Part shown: one piece after another, positions 37,201 through 46,100 of the stretch
Position numbering within the stretch: position 1 is the first letter of the stretch
Layout: every line of letters starts with the position of its first letter
DNA from: CAYULW01 sp964445815
Lineage (GTDB): Bacteria > Bacteroidota > Bacteroidia > Flavobacteriales_E > Vicingaceae
DNA length: 64,000 nt
Reading direction: 5' to 3'
Assembly (NCBI GenBank): GCA_964445815.1
Contig: CAYULW010000008.1
Location: 1 to 64,000, forward strand
Translations under genes and position numbers: made by a program
The notes under the pieces: model-generated
Database searches by the model: none
Told to the model about the DNA's origin: nothing
Seen by the model: the letters and a program-made list of their open reading frames with translations, nothing else

Positions 37201-38908
37201 AGACTCTATAGTCGGCCAACAGCAACAGTCAAAAAATCAGCCATGGAGACAACGTATTGTTCCCCTTACACAAATGACTTTACAAAATAAAAACATCATG
37301 ATCCGTTTTGTGGGTTCAAATAATGGTACAGCCGGGGTGATAGCTCTCGACGATATACGGTTTAATGCTACACGAGGTCAGGATTTGGCACTCATTGCTT
37401 ATGAATACCTCCAGCCGAATCAATGCCCTAACCCCAATGCAATGCTGGCCTTAAAATTGAGAAATGAAGGCAATAAGGCTCTGGATTTTACAAGAGATAC
37501 TGCTTTTTTTAACACCTCATTTTTAAATCCTAACCTTCTTTTGTTTTCTGATACAATAGCGGATAATACCTTAAATGGTGGTCTCCCTTTAGCTAGTGGA
37601 GACTCTATCGTGTTTCTGATGGATAGCATTGACATCAGTAGAGAGAAGAATTACTTTTTATTGACCTCTTTAAACCAGACCAATGATGGCTCTATCACTA
37701 ATAATGCAATTAGCCTCAGTTTTAGAGTTGATTTTCCGGATCAAGAGGATTTTGTAATCCAGCCTCCGGATTATTGTTTGAATGAACAGGTCAATATCGA
37801 TTTAAATAGAGTGACCGAACGAAGCAACTGGGAGCTACAAAATGGGCTGACCTGGTCTTCCATTTCATCTCTTGCAGACAGCAGTATTAATTTTAGCATT
37901 CCTGAGCAGGCAAACATTAGAGTTGAGTTTTGTGCAGGGTATTATTCAGATACACTGCAAATTAGAGCTACAGACCTTAACCGTTTAGCTTTTAATGATT
38001 CTTTAACAATAAGATGTGGAGATACGGCCAGCTTTAGTTTGTATAATGCCTTTAACTTGGGTTCTGATGTCATGTACAGATGGTACGATTCCAGCCAATT
38101 GATAGCTGTAGCAGACACCTTCGATTATAAAGGGTTACCAGTAAATGTGGGTATGGCTTTTCAGGAAATGCTAAGAGTGGAAGCCATAGAACTTATGGAA
38201 ACAGATTCCTTTGCATTATTTTCTCCTCAAAATTGGGTAACAGCCAATGGTTCTCTAAATCGTACTGTTATGTTAAATGTCAATGAGGAACTCGTTTTTG
38301 AAAGTGTAGATGTGTATAGCAAGTCTTCTGGTGATCTGCGCTTAATTATCGAAGATCAGGCTCAAAGCTTTGTGCAATTAGATAGCATATATACTTTAGT
38401 ATCTGGTTTGAACCGTTTAAACATGGATCAATATTTGGCGATAGATAATTATCAACTCAGAATAGAAAGTAGCGGCACAACGATTAGCGGTTTGGTACAT
38501 GAAAGCTCAGGCCAGGTTCAATACTATTCAATAGATTCTAATTTATCCATACAGTTTTCCGGGGGAGATTACGATTATTACTATAACCCACGATATAAAA
38601 ATTGGTGTAGTTCAGGATTAGTATCTGTGAACTTATTTGCCGATTGTCTGGTAGGAATAGATGAGCAAGATGCTTTTTCATCTGTCTCCATTTATCCGAA
38701 TCCTACTACAGGTCGGGTAACGATTGATTTGGGTGATCATAAAGCGGTGCAAATTGAAGTCTTGAACCAAGTGGGACAAATTGTGAGAAAAAGGCAGACG
38801 AATGGCAATTCGAGAATTCAAGTTGAATTAGGCAAAGAGGCCGGTTTGTATTTTATTAAGATCACCGATGAGAGTTCGGTGATGTTGAAGAAAGTGATTA
38901 AGCAATAG
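34205..38908 (+). CDS. giant T9SS cargo protein with MAM-like and CARDB/Ig-like modules
   Basis: A 1567-residue secreted protein. A signal peptide (about 1-20, ending FIGKAQ) is followed by four MAM/choice-of-anchor-J-like jelly-roll modules, each recognisable from an opening FES or DFN segment (for example YFESFESSAGNW) and an ending like LDNVKI or IDDISIEV, alternating with CARDB/Ig-like modules (for example DIGISRIENLRSQCNL, then DSMIVTIANPGGKTHAGFQVAYRING). The end is a type A sorting domain: SIYPNPTTGRVTIDL, then IEVLNQVGQIVRKR, and GLYFIKITDESSVMLKKVIKQ. The ATG at 34205 gives a good leader. An upstream TTG start at 34184 is less likely. It is probably a surface adhesin or carbohydrate/protein-binding protein. 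The specific ligand is unknown. Confidence 0.85.
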   Translation: MRQLSLILFTLFFAFIGKAQVYHINEDFNAGALPSGWSTVAITGTHVWEFGLDGSGDHPGNNNLNGTAMAYFDDSQHLFSSLLERTYLETPVFDNSLDSITLLEFDYNFRESSPTDTFKVEVFDGTAWQLVFFETTDNCGSYINCTNFPHAKIDISPYKNASCRVRFTYFDGNDWGWYVALDNVKISSRNGRDIGISRIENLRSQCNLQTNDSMIVTIANPGGKTHAGFQVAYRINGGAEVVETVNQSILPFDTLLYTFQTKLIFSGPGSYNLEVYTKLPGDTITDNDTAAINIQQYISYTLPYFESFESSAGNWITYGTNNSWNRGIPTASVIDTAAHGLYIFGTNTAGNYNNRENAYLESPCLDFSALSDDPILSFFLYYHTEFAWDRLDVQYSIDNGDTWIRHNGSSNAKNWYNYFSGSNRYWSGNSQQWLKVFTLLNDLAGESQVKLRFRYTTDPANNSRDGIGIDQIFIRERESKDLSVEQLVYPNSAAQSECGYDIENIVIEVGNRGLDTAHSFILSYRVDGGTIVSDTIHTALAPQTNHLYSFTVPYDFSIIKNYRIDVWAEITGDGFSPNDSNLNNNIINTSVGAARIPYIQNFDSWTSGTVFSNTNDSIGDSWTRSSSTNSNYSWRVSDGNNLSTAFPSGDHTTGGNGGKFLYTEASGGAFGDVATLTSPCIDLPAFGRVSMGFWFHRFGAQINSPIFIDVYDGVQWVQGVDQVSTFQVTGASPWLYKVVDLSAFVRRKIKVRFRAISGGCCAGDMAIDDISIEVLIDQDAEVLSLQNTYNCYLDTMSSVVAIIFNNGYDTIFPNTLNVHYQARGQAIVSENVSAMILPGDTLNYSFSSQNQLIFGDTISVSAWTTLANDSNVYNDTVTAFIRHLNIEDFESEDSLDQSIASTSRNWSILSLGANVDWRIMEGPHPNANSGPIADHTLGVARLGNYLSLDNSNGTAQITSSCINLNNAVNTSISFWYYMYGANIDRLLLQAFDGVNWITLDSIVGQQQQSKNQPWRQRIVPLTQMTLQNKNIMIRFVGSNNGTAGVIALDDIRFNATRGQDLALIAYEYLQPNQCPNPNAMLALKLRNEGNKALDFTRDTAFFNTSFLNPNLLLFSDTIADNTLNGGLPLASGDSIVFLMDSIDISREKNYFLLTSLNQTNDGSITNNAISLSFRVDFPDQEDFVIQPPDYCLNEQVNIDLNRVTERSNWELQNGLTWSSISSLADSSINFSIPEQANIRVEFCAGYYSDTLQIRATDLNRLAFNDSLTIRCGDTASFSLYNAFNLGSDVMYRWYDSSQLIAVADTFDYKGLPVNVGMAFQEMLRVEAIELMETDSFALFSPQNWVTANGSLNRTVMLNVNEELVFESVDVYSKSSGDLRLIIEDQAQSFVQLDSIYTLVSGLNRLNMDQYLAIDNYQLRIESSGTTISGLVHESSGQVQYYSIDSNLSIQFSGGDYDYYYNPRYKNWCSSGLVSVNLFADCLVGIDEQDAFSSVSIYPNPTTGRVTIDLGDHKAVQIEVLNQVGQIVRKRQTNGNSRIQVELGKEAGLYFIKITDESSVMLKKVIKQ

Positions 38909-39297
38909 CCATTTTATAACTTGTTTAAGCTCTTTTTTGCTGTATATTAAGCTGCTTATCCTGAGCAGAGTTCACAATCACAAAAAAAGGAGACTTTGAG
39001 ACTTGACCTTTGAAAAAATACATAAAAATCAAGCAAGAAGCGTATATAGTAGATAAAAATCTTGTTTGAACTAAGTGAGTTCTTTTTATCTGTGGTAGGT
39101 GATTGCGTAGTATTTTCCAGTATTTTTTCAAGAGTCTTGATCTTTTTGGTTCGTTTTTGGATCAAGCCAAAAATGAACCAAATTGATACGATGCAAATTG
39201 ACTCTATCTCATAGAGATGCTATCCTTGCGATATAATATTACTAGCTATTAAACCTATCGAAATCTTGTTGGTCATAAAACAAGTCAACCTTCAAAA
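38909..39297. other. 389-bp intergenic gap, no supported gene
   Basis: An AT-rich gap between the giant cargo gene and the barrel gene, both of which end here and so converge. Two overlapping minus-strand reading frames (38925-39165) have no recognisable signal or domain and I do not call them genes. The gap holds a long nested inverted repeat at 39136-39182. The remainder shows nothing I can name. Confidence 0.6.
39136..39182. repeat. nested inverted repeat, possibly a dispersed extragenic element
   Basis: One stem of about 16 bp pairs 39145-39160 (TTTGGTTCGTTTTTGG-type arm) with 39167-39182, with one G/T wobble, around the six-base loop ATCAAG. A second, mutually exclusive pairing joins CTTGATC (39136-39142) to GATCAAG (39160-39166). 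It lies between convergent genes, so it could stop transcription from both sides. Similar hairpins occur repeatedly between genes in Bacteroidota as I recall them, but only one copy is seen in this window. Confidence 0.55.
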
Positions 39298-41853
39298 CTA
39301 ATACGTCAACCTCAAACTCAATTCTCCCCCCAAATTGCTTTTTCCCACCTTCAGCAATAAAAAATTAGAAGCACTAAGAATTAAATTACGCCTAGCCTTA
39401 AATGCAAGTCCGTTTCTAATGTTCCAGGGATATGGGCTTAAGTTTTGGAACTGATAAGCCACTTGATGTATGCTACCTAACTTTTCGTTGAGTTTTATTC
39501 TAGCTGAACCGGAAATAAAGCGCAGATAGCGTAATTTATCCTGAAATGAAAGGCTGGAACTGTATTCGTTCTTTCGGGTTTTCACATGTGCCAAAAATTG
39601 AGTTTGACTTTGAACCTGTAATTGATCCAGATCATTATCGACAATCACATGATTTAATGAGAAGTTTAGTATCGTCCGTTTAATTTTTTTCAGAAAAAAC
39701 AAACGACTGATCAAGATATTGGAATTGGCGTTGATGCGCGTAAAGCTCGTATCTAGTTGTGTGGCCAATTGCACAGATACTGGAGAATAGATAATTTGTA
39801 GATTAGGATAACGTCGAAATCTGGTCAAGACCTCGTAATAGTATTTTTGAAGTCGATTGTCGATTTCACTTTGCTCTATGTTTCGGTCTGTAATGGCCAA
39901 ACTTCCTTTTAGTTTAAGCTGCTTATCAAATAAAAAGACAGTAGAAGAGAAGTTATAGGCTTGTAAATTGCGTTGCAAGAAATAAACACCTTCGGATCGG
40001 TATTGACTACCCACTCTTCGGTAATCGACTTCCACGTTCAATTGATCAATGGGTTGAACATTGATCTGCCCCCTTAAGGCACTTTGTTCTAAGCCATTTT
40101 GATTTTCATTAAGTTGGAAAGTGGCATTTGCTAAACTGGAATTATTGAGTTCTAAGCCATATTGCACAGAAGCAGAGATATTTCCTTCGGCATTAAAAGA
40201 AAGCAGGTTGTAACTTTTAGGTGCATTGAATTCAGGATTAGAGATAGATTCTGTAAAACGGGTATAGCGGTAAGAGAATGTTTGCTCAAGTACCTTTTGG
40301 GTTAGGGCAACACTCAAAGCCCTTTCGTTGCGTGTTTCCAAATGAGATGCGAAAGCATAAGGAAAGTCATTGATTTTACCCTGAAGTATGTTGATGCTGT
40401 ATTTTGGATGGATTTGCACACTGGTGTTCACCCCGATCATTTCAACATCACGTATGGAATATTCTCCGGCATAATGGTAAAAATTGCCTAGCTCAAACTG
40501 TTCAATCAGTAACAGATTTCTAGGATATTTATCGGTCGTATAGTTCCGGTACAAATCTGATGGCTTGTAATCTCTACTCCAATCATTAGGAAGTGCACTC
40601 TGCTTTTGTGCATATTGTTCTTTAATATACATCGACCGCTCCAGCCTTTTTTTAAGCTGCGCTATTTTTTTCTTTTGATTTGAAGAATCTATGGCCTGAA
40701 GAGTGCTATCGTTTGAAGGCATTTCATAATCCGGATTTTGAGCCATTAGGCAGGAGTCAATCTGTTCATCCGCTTCTAAATCAGCAATTTCATTTTGCAT
40801 AAGTGAGTCGATATTGACCGGAGCGTCTGGATAACTTTCCATTAAATGCTCAATGCGTTCGAGCTTATCCAAGCTTTTTCTTTGCATGTTCATTTTCGGC
40901 TGCAGATTAGATAAATCATATTCTTGCGTCTTGTTTTTCTGAATGAGTTCTTGAATTACTTGCTCCCTAAAACGATGCGCATCAAAACGAAAAGAAACAA
41001 AGTTCCTGAAGTTTGGACTAATGGCTTGGCTGGTATTGTGGGATAAAGTAATATTAAAAGGCAAACCAAATACATTAAGGTCGTTTGACAATTGCAGATA
41101 GGTGTTTGGATACATGGCTGTACTGCTATGAAATGGTGTCTCCTGATAAAATTGATTTTGTACATACAAGTTACCCGATAATTTAACCGGATGCTCTTCT
41201 AGATTATCGTTGTCGGTCTTTCTTTGAGGATCTGTTTTTAGCGGCTCTAATCTGCCATAATTGTAATAATAACTGCTTTTCCAATGTGTTTTCCCTTTAG
41301 ACTGAACTTTTAATTCAACAGTGTCTTCAAAAAATGCTTGTTTCGGAAATAAAGCACTTAAGGGAATAGTATCATTTGGACTTTGAATAAGTATTTGATT
41401 AGATAGTTCTTTAGTCTCAATTTGTAATATTGGTTTTATTAGTTTGTTGTTAGAAACAAATAGTGCGGTATCATTTATAGAGACGTTTAGTCGCTCTCTC
41501 TTTACTTTTATTTGAGGCATGATGTTGTGGGTGGCTCTGCTTGAATGATTAAAGCATTCTAAAATAGGTGTAACATTGGTATCGAGTTTTAGATCAGGAA
41601 CATTAAAATTGAAATAATTTAGTCCCTTCTTGATGTATATAGAATCAGCTTGATAAATGAGTACACCATTACCTTTATTTATAAGAGAAAATGTAGCTAA
41701 AAAAGGCTTATTGTAGTTAATGCCCGAGATTTTAAGTGATGGTTGAAAATCACTTTGTAAGCTAATTTGTGCTTCAAAATTTTTAAATTCAGATTGACCA
41801 ATTAAAAGCTGACCAATAAAAATTAGGCCAAAAAAATTTGCAATTTTTAACAT
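39298..41853 (-). CDS. predicted outer-membrane beta-barrel protein next to RHS locus
   Basis: An 851-residue exported protein of no family I can name. A signal peptide (about 1-19, ending LLIGQS) leads an N-terminal beta-rich domain (about 20-220). A charged, probably coiled-coil stretch (about 300-430) contains LDKLERIEHLMESYPD and KKKIAQLKKRLERSMYIKEQ. The C-terminal 400 residues alternate polar and hydrophobic residues and aromatic girdles (for example YLRFISGSARIKLNEKLGS), and the last residues GGELSLRLTY end in Tyr, as in outer-membrane barrels. It is divergent from the RHS operon. It could take part in export or surface display of the toxin, by inference from context only. Confidence 0.6.
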   Translation of the reverse strand: MLKIANFFGLIFIGQLLIGQSEFKNFEAQISLQSDFQPSLKISGINYNKPFLATFSLINKGNGVLIYQADSIYIKKGLNYFNFNVPDLKLDTNVTPILECFNHSSRATHNIMPQIKVKRERLNVSINDTALFVSNNKLIKPILQIETKELSNQILIQSPNDTIPLSALFPKQAFFEDTVELKVQSKGKTHWKSSYYYNYGRLEPLKTDPQRKTDNDNLEEHPVKLSGNLYVQNQFYQETPFHSSTAMYPNTYLQLSNDLNVFGLPFNITLSHNTSQAISPNFRNFVSFRFDAHRFREQVIQELIQKNKTQEYDLSNLQPKMNMQRKSLDKLERIEHLMESYPDAPVNIDSLMQNEIADLEADEQIDSCLMAQNPDYEMPSNDSTLQAIDSSNQKKKIAQLKKRLERSMYIKEQYAQKQSALPNDWSRDYKPSDLYRNYTTDKYPRNLLLIEQFELGNFYHYAGEYSIRDVEMIGVNTSVQIHPKYSINILQGKINDFPYAFASHLETRNERALSVALTQKVLEQTFSYRYTRFTESISNPEFNAPKSYNLLSFNAEGNISASVQYGLELNNSSLANATFQLNENQNGLEQSALRGQINVQPIDQLNVEVDYRRVGSQYRSEGVYFLQRNLQAYNFSSTVFLFDKQLKLKGSLAITDRNIEQSEIDNRLQKYYYEVLTRFRRYPNLQIIYSPVSVQLATQLDTSFTRINANSNILISRLFFLKKIKRTILNFSLNHVIVDNDLDQLQVQSQTQFLAHVKTRKNEYSSSLSFQDKLRYLRFISGSARIKLNEKLGSIHQVAYQFQNLSPYPWNIRNGLAFKARRNLILSASNFLLLKVGKSNLGGELSLRLTY

Positions 41854-42037
41854 TAATGTTTTATATTTGGTTGAATCAACATTTTAATCACCTATGAAAC
41901 CAAAGCCAAATTATTTCCTTCTTAAATTTCCGTTTCCTTTTGTTTTTAATGATTTGACTTTCCGTTGACATTTCAAACTTAGCATTTATAAGCCAACTAA
42001 CCACTTTAATTTGTCCACACTTTTAATTACAGTTAAC

Positions 42038-43135
42038 ATGAAAAAAGGAATAACCTTTCTTATACTCTTTTGTCTTATTTGTTCTTTGACTATGGCTCAA
42101 AGCTTTACTTTGGTTCCTGATCCTATATATCAAATTTCTAAAAATCAGCTGTTTAGATTGACTATTTTGAATACCTCTAATCAGTCTGGAAGTTTAACTA
42201 TATACTGTAAAGTCTTTTCCCCGTCCGGCAAGATGATCATCTCTCAGCAATTGATGACTTCAATTGGGGCTTCACAGAGCAAGCGGATAGATGATAAGTC
42301 CGGTTTAAAAACCTTGTTTATTGATACGGATTTTCAAGCTTATTATCAAAATGGTGTTCTCCCGCCATTTGACTACAAGATATGCTATCAAGCTTATTTT
42401 GCTTCCGATCTGAATTCAAAATCTGAAGAGTGTCAAGATGTCCTGGCTTCAGACTTTATTAGCATTTTGCCGCTATATCCGGGAGAGGAAGAGGTATTGT
42501 ATTCACAAAACCCCTTCTTTTCATGGAGCAATATGTTAGCTACCGATTTAAACAAGACTTACAATTTTAAATTGGTTGAAAAAGAAGTTGGGCAGAATGC
42601 GCATACCGCACTTCGAAGAAACTTGCCCATAGTTTATCAACAGCAACTTCTAACTACATCTTTAGACTATCCGGTAGACGCTCCGCCGCTAAAAAACAAT
42701 GAAGAGTATGCCTGGCAGATAGAACTGAACTTAAATGGTAAAACCTTTGCCCGCTCGGATGCTTTTTCATTTATATATAAGGAGTCGGATGAGTATATCG
42801 AAATACCAAGAGACTTATCATATGTAGATATAAAAAGGGTAAAACAAGGCAGTCAACTCTATGCCGTAGGTGAATTTAAATTCAAATACCAGTCCGAATC
42901 AGAATCTGCCTTAAAACTCCGATTATTCAGTTTGAAAAACGAAAAGCGAAAGGAGCTGAAGCTAGAAGCAGATGAAATCTTAGTCGATAAAAATCTGAAT
43001 AAGCTGAAACTGGATTTAAAAGATCAGGTGTATTTAAAACACAAAGCAGATTACCTGTTAAGCATAAAAGATATTTCATCAGGAAAAGAATATAGCCTAA
43101 ACATCATTTACATCAATCCCGACTATATCCGTTAA
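42038..43135 (+). CDS. secreted FN3-like protein heading the RHS operon
   Basis: A 365-residue exported protein with a signal peptide (about 1-20, ending LTMAQS). The N-terminal part (about 25-140) is beta-rich. A middle domain (about 145-255) with PFFSWSNML, then PLKNNEEYAWQIEL and FARSDAFSFIYKE has the fold-like pattern of fibronectin type III modules in Bacteroidota surface proteins. The C-terminal part (about 270-365) is lysine-rich beta structure. There is no T9SS sorting domain. The ATG at 42038 is chosen over an upstream start because it gives the signal peptide. It lies 29 bases before the large shell gene and is probably cotranscribed. The function is unknown; it may be an assembly or adaptor protein for the RHS complex. 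Confidence 0.65.
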   Translation: MKKGITFLILFCLICSLTMAQSFTLVPDPIYQISKNQLFRLTILNTSNQSGSLTIYCKVFSPSGKMIISQQLMTSIGASQSKRIDDKSGLKTLFIDTDFQAYYQNGVLPPFDYKICYQAYFASDLNSKSEECQDVLASDFISILPLYPGEEEVLYSQNPFFSWSNMLATDLNKTYNFKLVEKEVGQNAHTALRRNLPIVYQQQLLTTSLDYPVDAPPLKNNEEYAWQIELNLNGKTFARSDAFSFIYKESDEYIEIPRDLSYVDIKRVKQGSQLYAVGEFKFKYQSESESALKLRLFSLKNEKRKELKLEADEILVDKNLNKLKLDLKDQVYLKHKADYLLSIKDISSGKEYSLNIIYINPDYIR

Positions 43136-43164
43136 TTCAACCACCACCAAAAGAGCAAACAATC

Positions 43165-46100
43165 ATGAGACAAAACATAAGATTTAAAGCCTATCTGTTA
43201 CTTTTCGTTTTCACGGCAGAGTTATTTTCTCCGATACATGTATTTGGAATCTTAAATGGCCCATCACAACCTGAAATGGCTGCTTTTACACCGGCAGGCA
43301 CTACAGAACTAGTTGATCCTTTTACCGGAGATTTTAAGTATAACATACCCTTAATGGATGTAGAAGGCTACCCTATAAATATTGCTTACAATAGTGGCAT
43401 TGGTATGGAACAAGAGGCAAGTTGGGTTGGTTTGGGTTGGAATTTGAATGTGGGGTCAATTAACCGTTCGGTAAGAGGCTTGCCTGATGATTTTAGTGGC
43501 GATCCCATTTATTCGGAAACATCCATGAGAGATATGACGATCACTAAGGTTAATGTAGGGGCAAGCCTTGAGGGTTTGGGATCAGAATTCTTAACCAAAC
43601 TATTATCTAATCTGGGTAGTTTGACATTTATTCATAATAACTACAAAGGTTTTGGTTTGTCTTATGGAAACTCTCTTGGAGCAGGTTTAGAACTCGGCTC
43701 CCTTAAGGCAAATGCCAGTTTAGGTTTTTCTTTAAATACTTTAGATGGTGCTAGCCTAAGTTCTTCTTTAAATGTTTCAGGAAAGTCTAAGATTACGGAA
43801 AACAATTCCTTCGAATATGGAGGAAGTTTGGGCACAGGTTACAATACGCGTACCGGACAAACATCCCTGTCATTTGGAACTACTGCCGGCTATCTTCTAG
43901 GAGCTTCCCTCTCGGGATCTTATACACCAATAGGCTTAAATACCTATACACCATACCCAAGTATACGACTTCAAAGTAAAACTATTGATTACTCGGCTGC
44001 ACTGGGAGGAGAGATATATTCTGTTAATGGAAATGCAAAATTATTTGGTTCACAAACAATACAAAAAGTAGTTGATAGGACCTTAAATACGAATTCGTAT
44101 GGGTTCATCTACTATCATAATAGTGAAGGTGGAAATGACCTTTTGGATTTTAATAGAGAGAAAGAAGTGCGTTTGAATAAGACCGTGCGAAACTTGTCAC
44201 CAACCAGTTTAACATATGATGTGTTCACCGTAAGTGGACAGGGTATTTCGGAAAGTTTCAGGCCCTTTAGAAATGACTTTGGCATTGTACATGATCCGGC
44301 TTACACTACCTATAATAATTCGTCAAATTCATTTGGTTTTGAATTTGGATTTGGAGCGCTTTTCAAGGCCGCTATTAATCATGCGTATGTTGATGAAAAG
44401 TATTACTATGGACCTTGGAATGTATCCAATGCCGTAAAACATTGGTCTTTTAAACAACCAGTTGCAAATCAAATAGGTGAACGTGTATATTTTAAATCAA
44501 CAGGTGACCGTGCCATGTCAAATACGAATCACTTCAATCAAATTGGGGGAATTCATCCACTAGCCTTTAAATTGGATGGTCACACCTTGAGAAGTCAGAT
44601 TCAAAGTGGAGGTAATGTTATTGCTTCACTAAGTGAAAAGGATAACTATAAAAGAGAATACAGAAGTAAAGCATTTTCTTATTTGACGGCAGAAGAATCG
44701 ACAAAAGCCGCATTAGACAGTATATATAATGTTCAAGGAGCATTTTATGAAGCAAGTTATACACCTGTAAATAGGCATAGCTCTGCAAGAAAGGGTCACC
44801 ATTTATCTGAGATTACAGTAACTCAGGAAGGTGGAAAGAGATATGTTTATGGCTTACCAGCCTATAATTTAAGTAAAGAGGAAGTCAATTACACAACAAA
44901 AGAAGGATCGGCTTCTGCAGGGTTTGGGAAAAATAGAATTCAGCATCAAACTGATGAAGCGAAGTTGGATAATGAGGCATTACTGGATGGTTATTACTCT
45001 TCCGTAACTACACCTTCTTATGCTCACTCTTTTCTTTTAACCGCGCAACAATCTGCAGATTATCAAGATATTACAGGAGATGGTGTAAGTTCAGATGATT
45101 TAGGTAATGCTTATCGATTCAATTATACCAGAACCAGTTCTACTTATAAATGGCGCTCACCATACAAAGGTGATAACTTTACGAAAGGCTTTGAAAGCAA
45201 TAAACTAGATCAGAGAGCAAGTTATACCTATGGTGTAAAAGAGCAATGGTACGTACATAGTGTGGAAAGTAAAAATCAGGTGGCGGAATTTTACATTTCT
45301 GCTCGAAAAGATGCGGTGGGCGTAAAAGATGAAACTGGAGGGCGAAGCACGGATTTAAGTGATGCCAACCGTTCTTTTAAACTCGATAAGATCGTATTAT
45401 ACGATAAATTAGATCGCTTGAAAAACGAGGCCAATGCCACACCCATTAAAACGGTGGAGTTTACCTACGATTACTCACTCTGTGATGGTGTACCAAGCAG
45501 CATGTCAGGTGAAGGTAAACTGACCTTAAAGAAAATAGAGACTTATTACGGCAATAATGAACTGGGTAAGCAAAGCCCTTATCTCTTCACTTATTCGTCA
45601 GTAAATCCGGATTATGATCCTGATCTAATGGATCGATGGGGTAGCTATAAGCCGGATAATTACAACCCCAATGGTATTCCAAATGCCCTCTATCCCTATT
45701 CTCTTCAAGATGTAAATAATCAGCAAGATAGGGCCTTATCAGATAGTTTAGCAAGAGCTTGGTCTTTAACAAATATTATTAAACCAAATGGAGGAGAGAT
45801 TGTGATTGAATACGAATCGGATGACTATGCCTATGTTCAGAATAAGCAAGCTTCCCAAATGTACCCTATTATTGCGGCAGGAGAGTCGAAAGATTACAGT
45901 GCCGAACATAATAATACCTTATACAATCACCGGTTTTTATACATTGATAAGCCAACTAACCTTTCTACGGAAATTGGTAATAATTTATTAGAGCAATGGC
46001 TGATGGAAGACAATGGATTGCTTTACTTCAAAGTGAGGACTGATATTGGGAAATCTGAGAAGGAGTATGCAATGGGCTATACCAGAGTATTGGATATAGG

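Noticed and set aside
38925..39165. Two overlapping minus-strand ORFs (68 and 69 aa) in the intergenic gap
   Set aside because: They start within the inverted repeat region, overlap each other in different frames, and show no signal peptide, domain or good start context.
41872..41879. TATATTTG as a promoter for the FN3-like gene at 42038
   Set aside because: It matches the -7 consensus, but it is about 160 bases before the start codon and only 19 bases from the divergent gene start. Without mapping data it is too weak to call.
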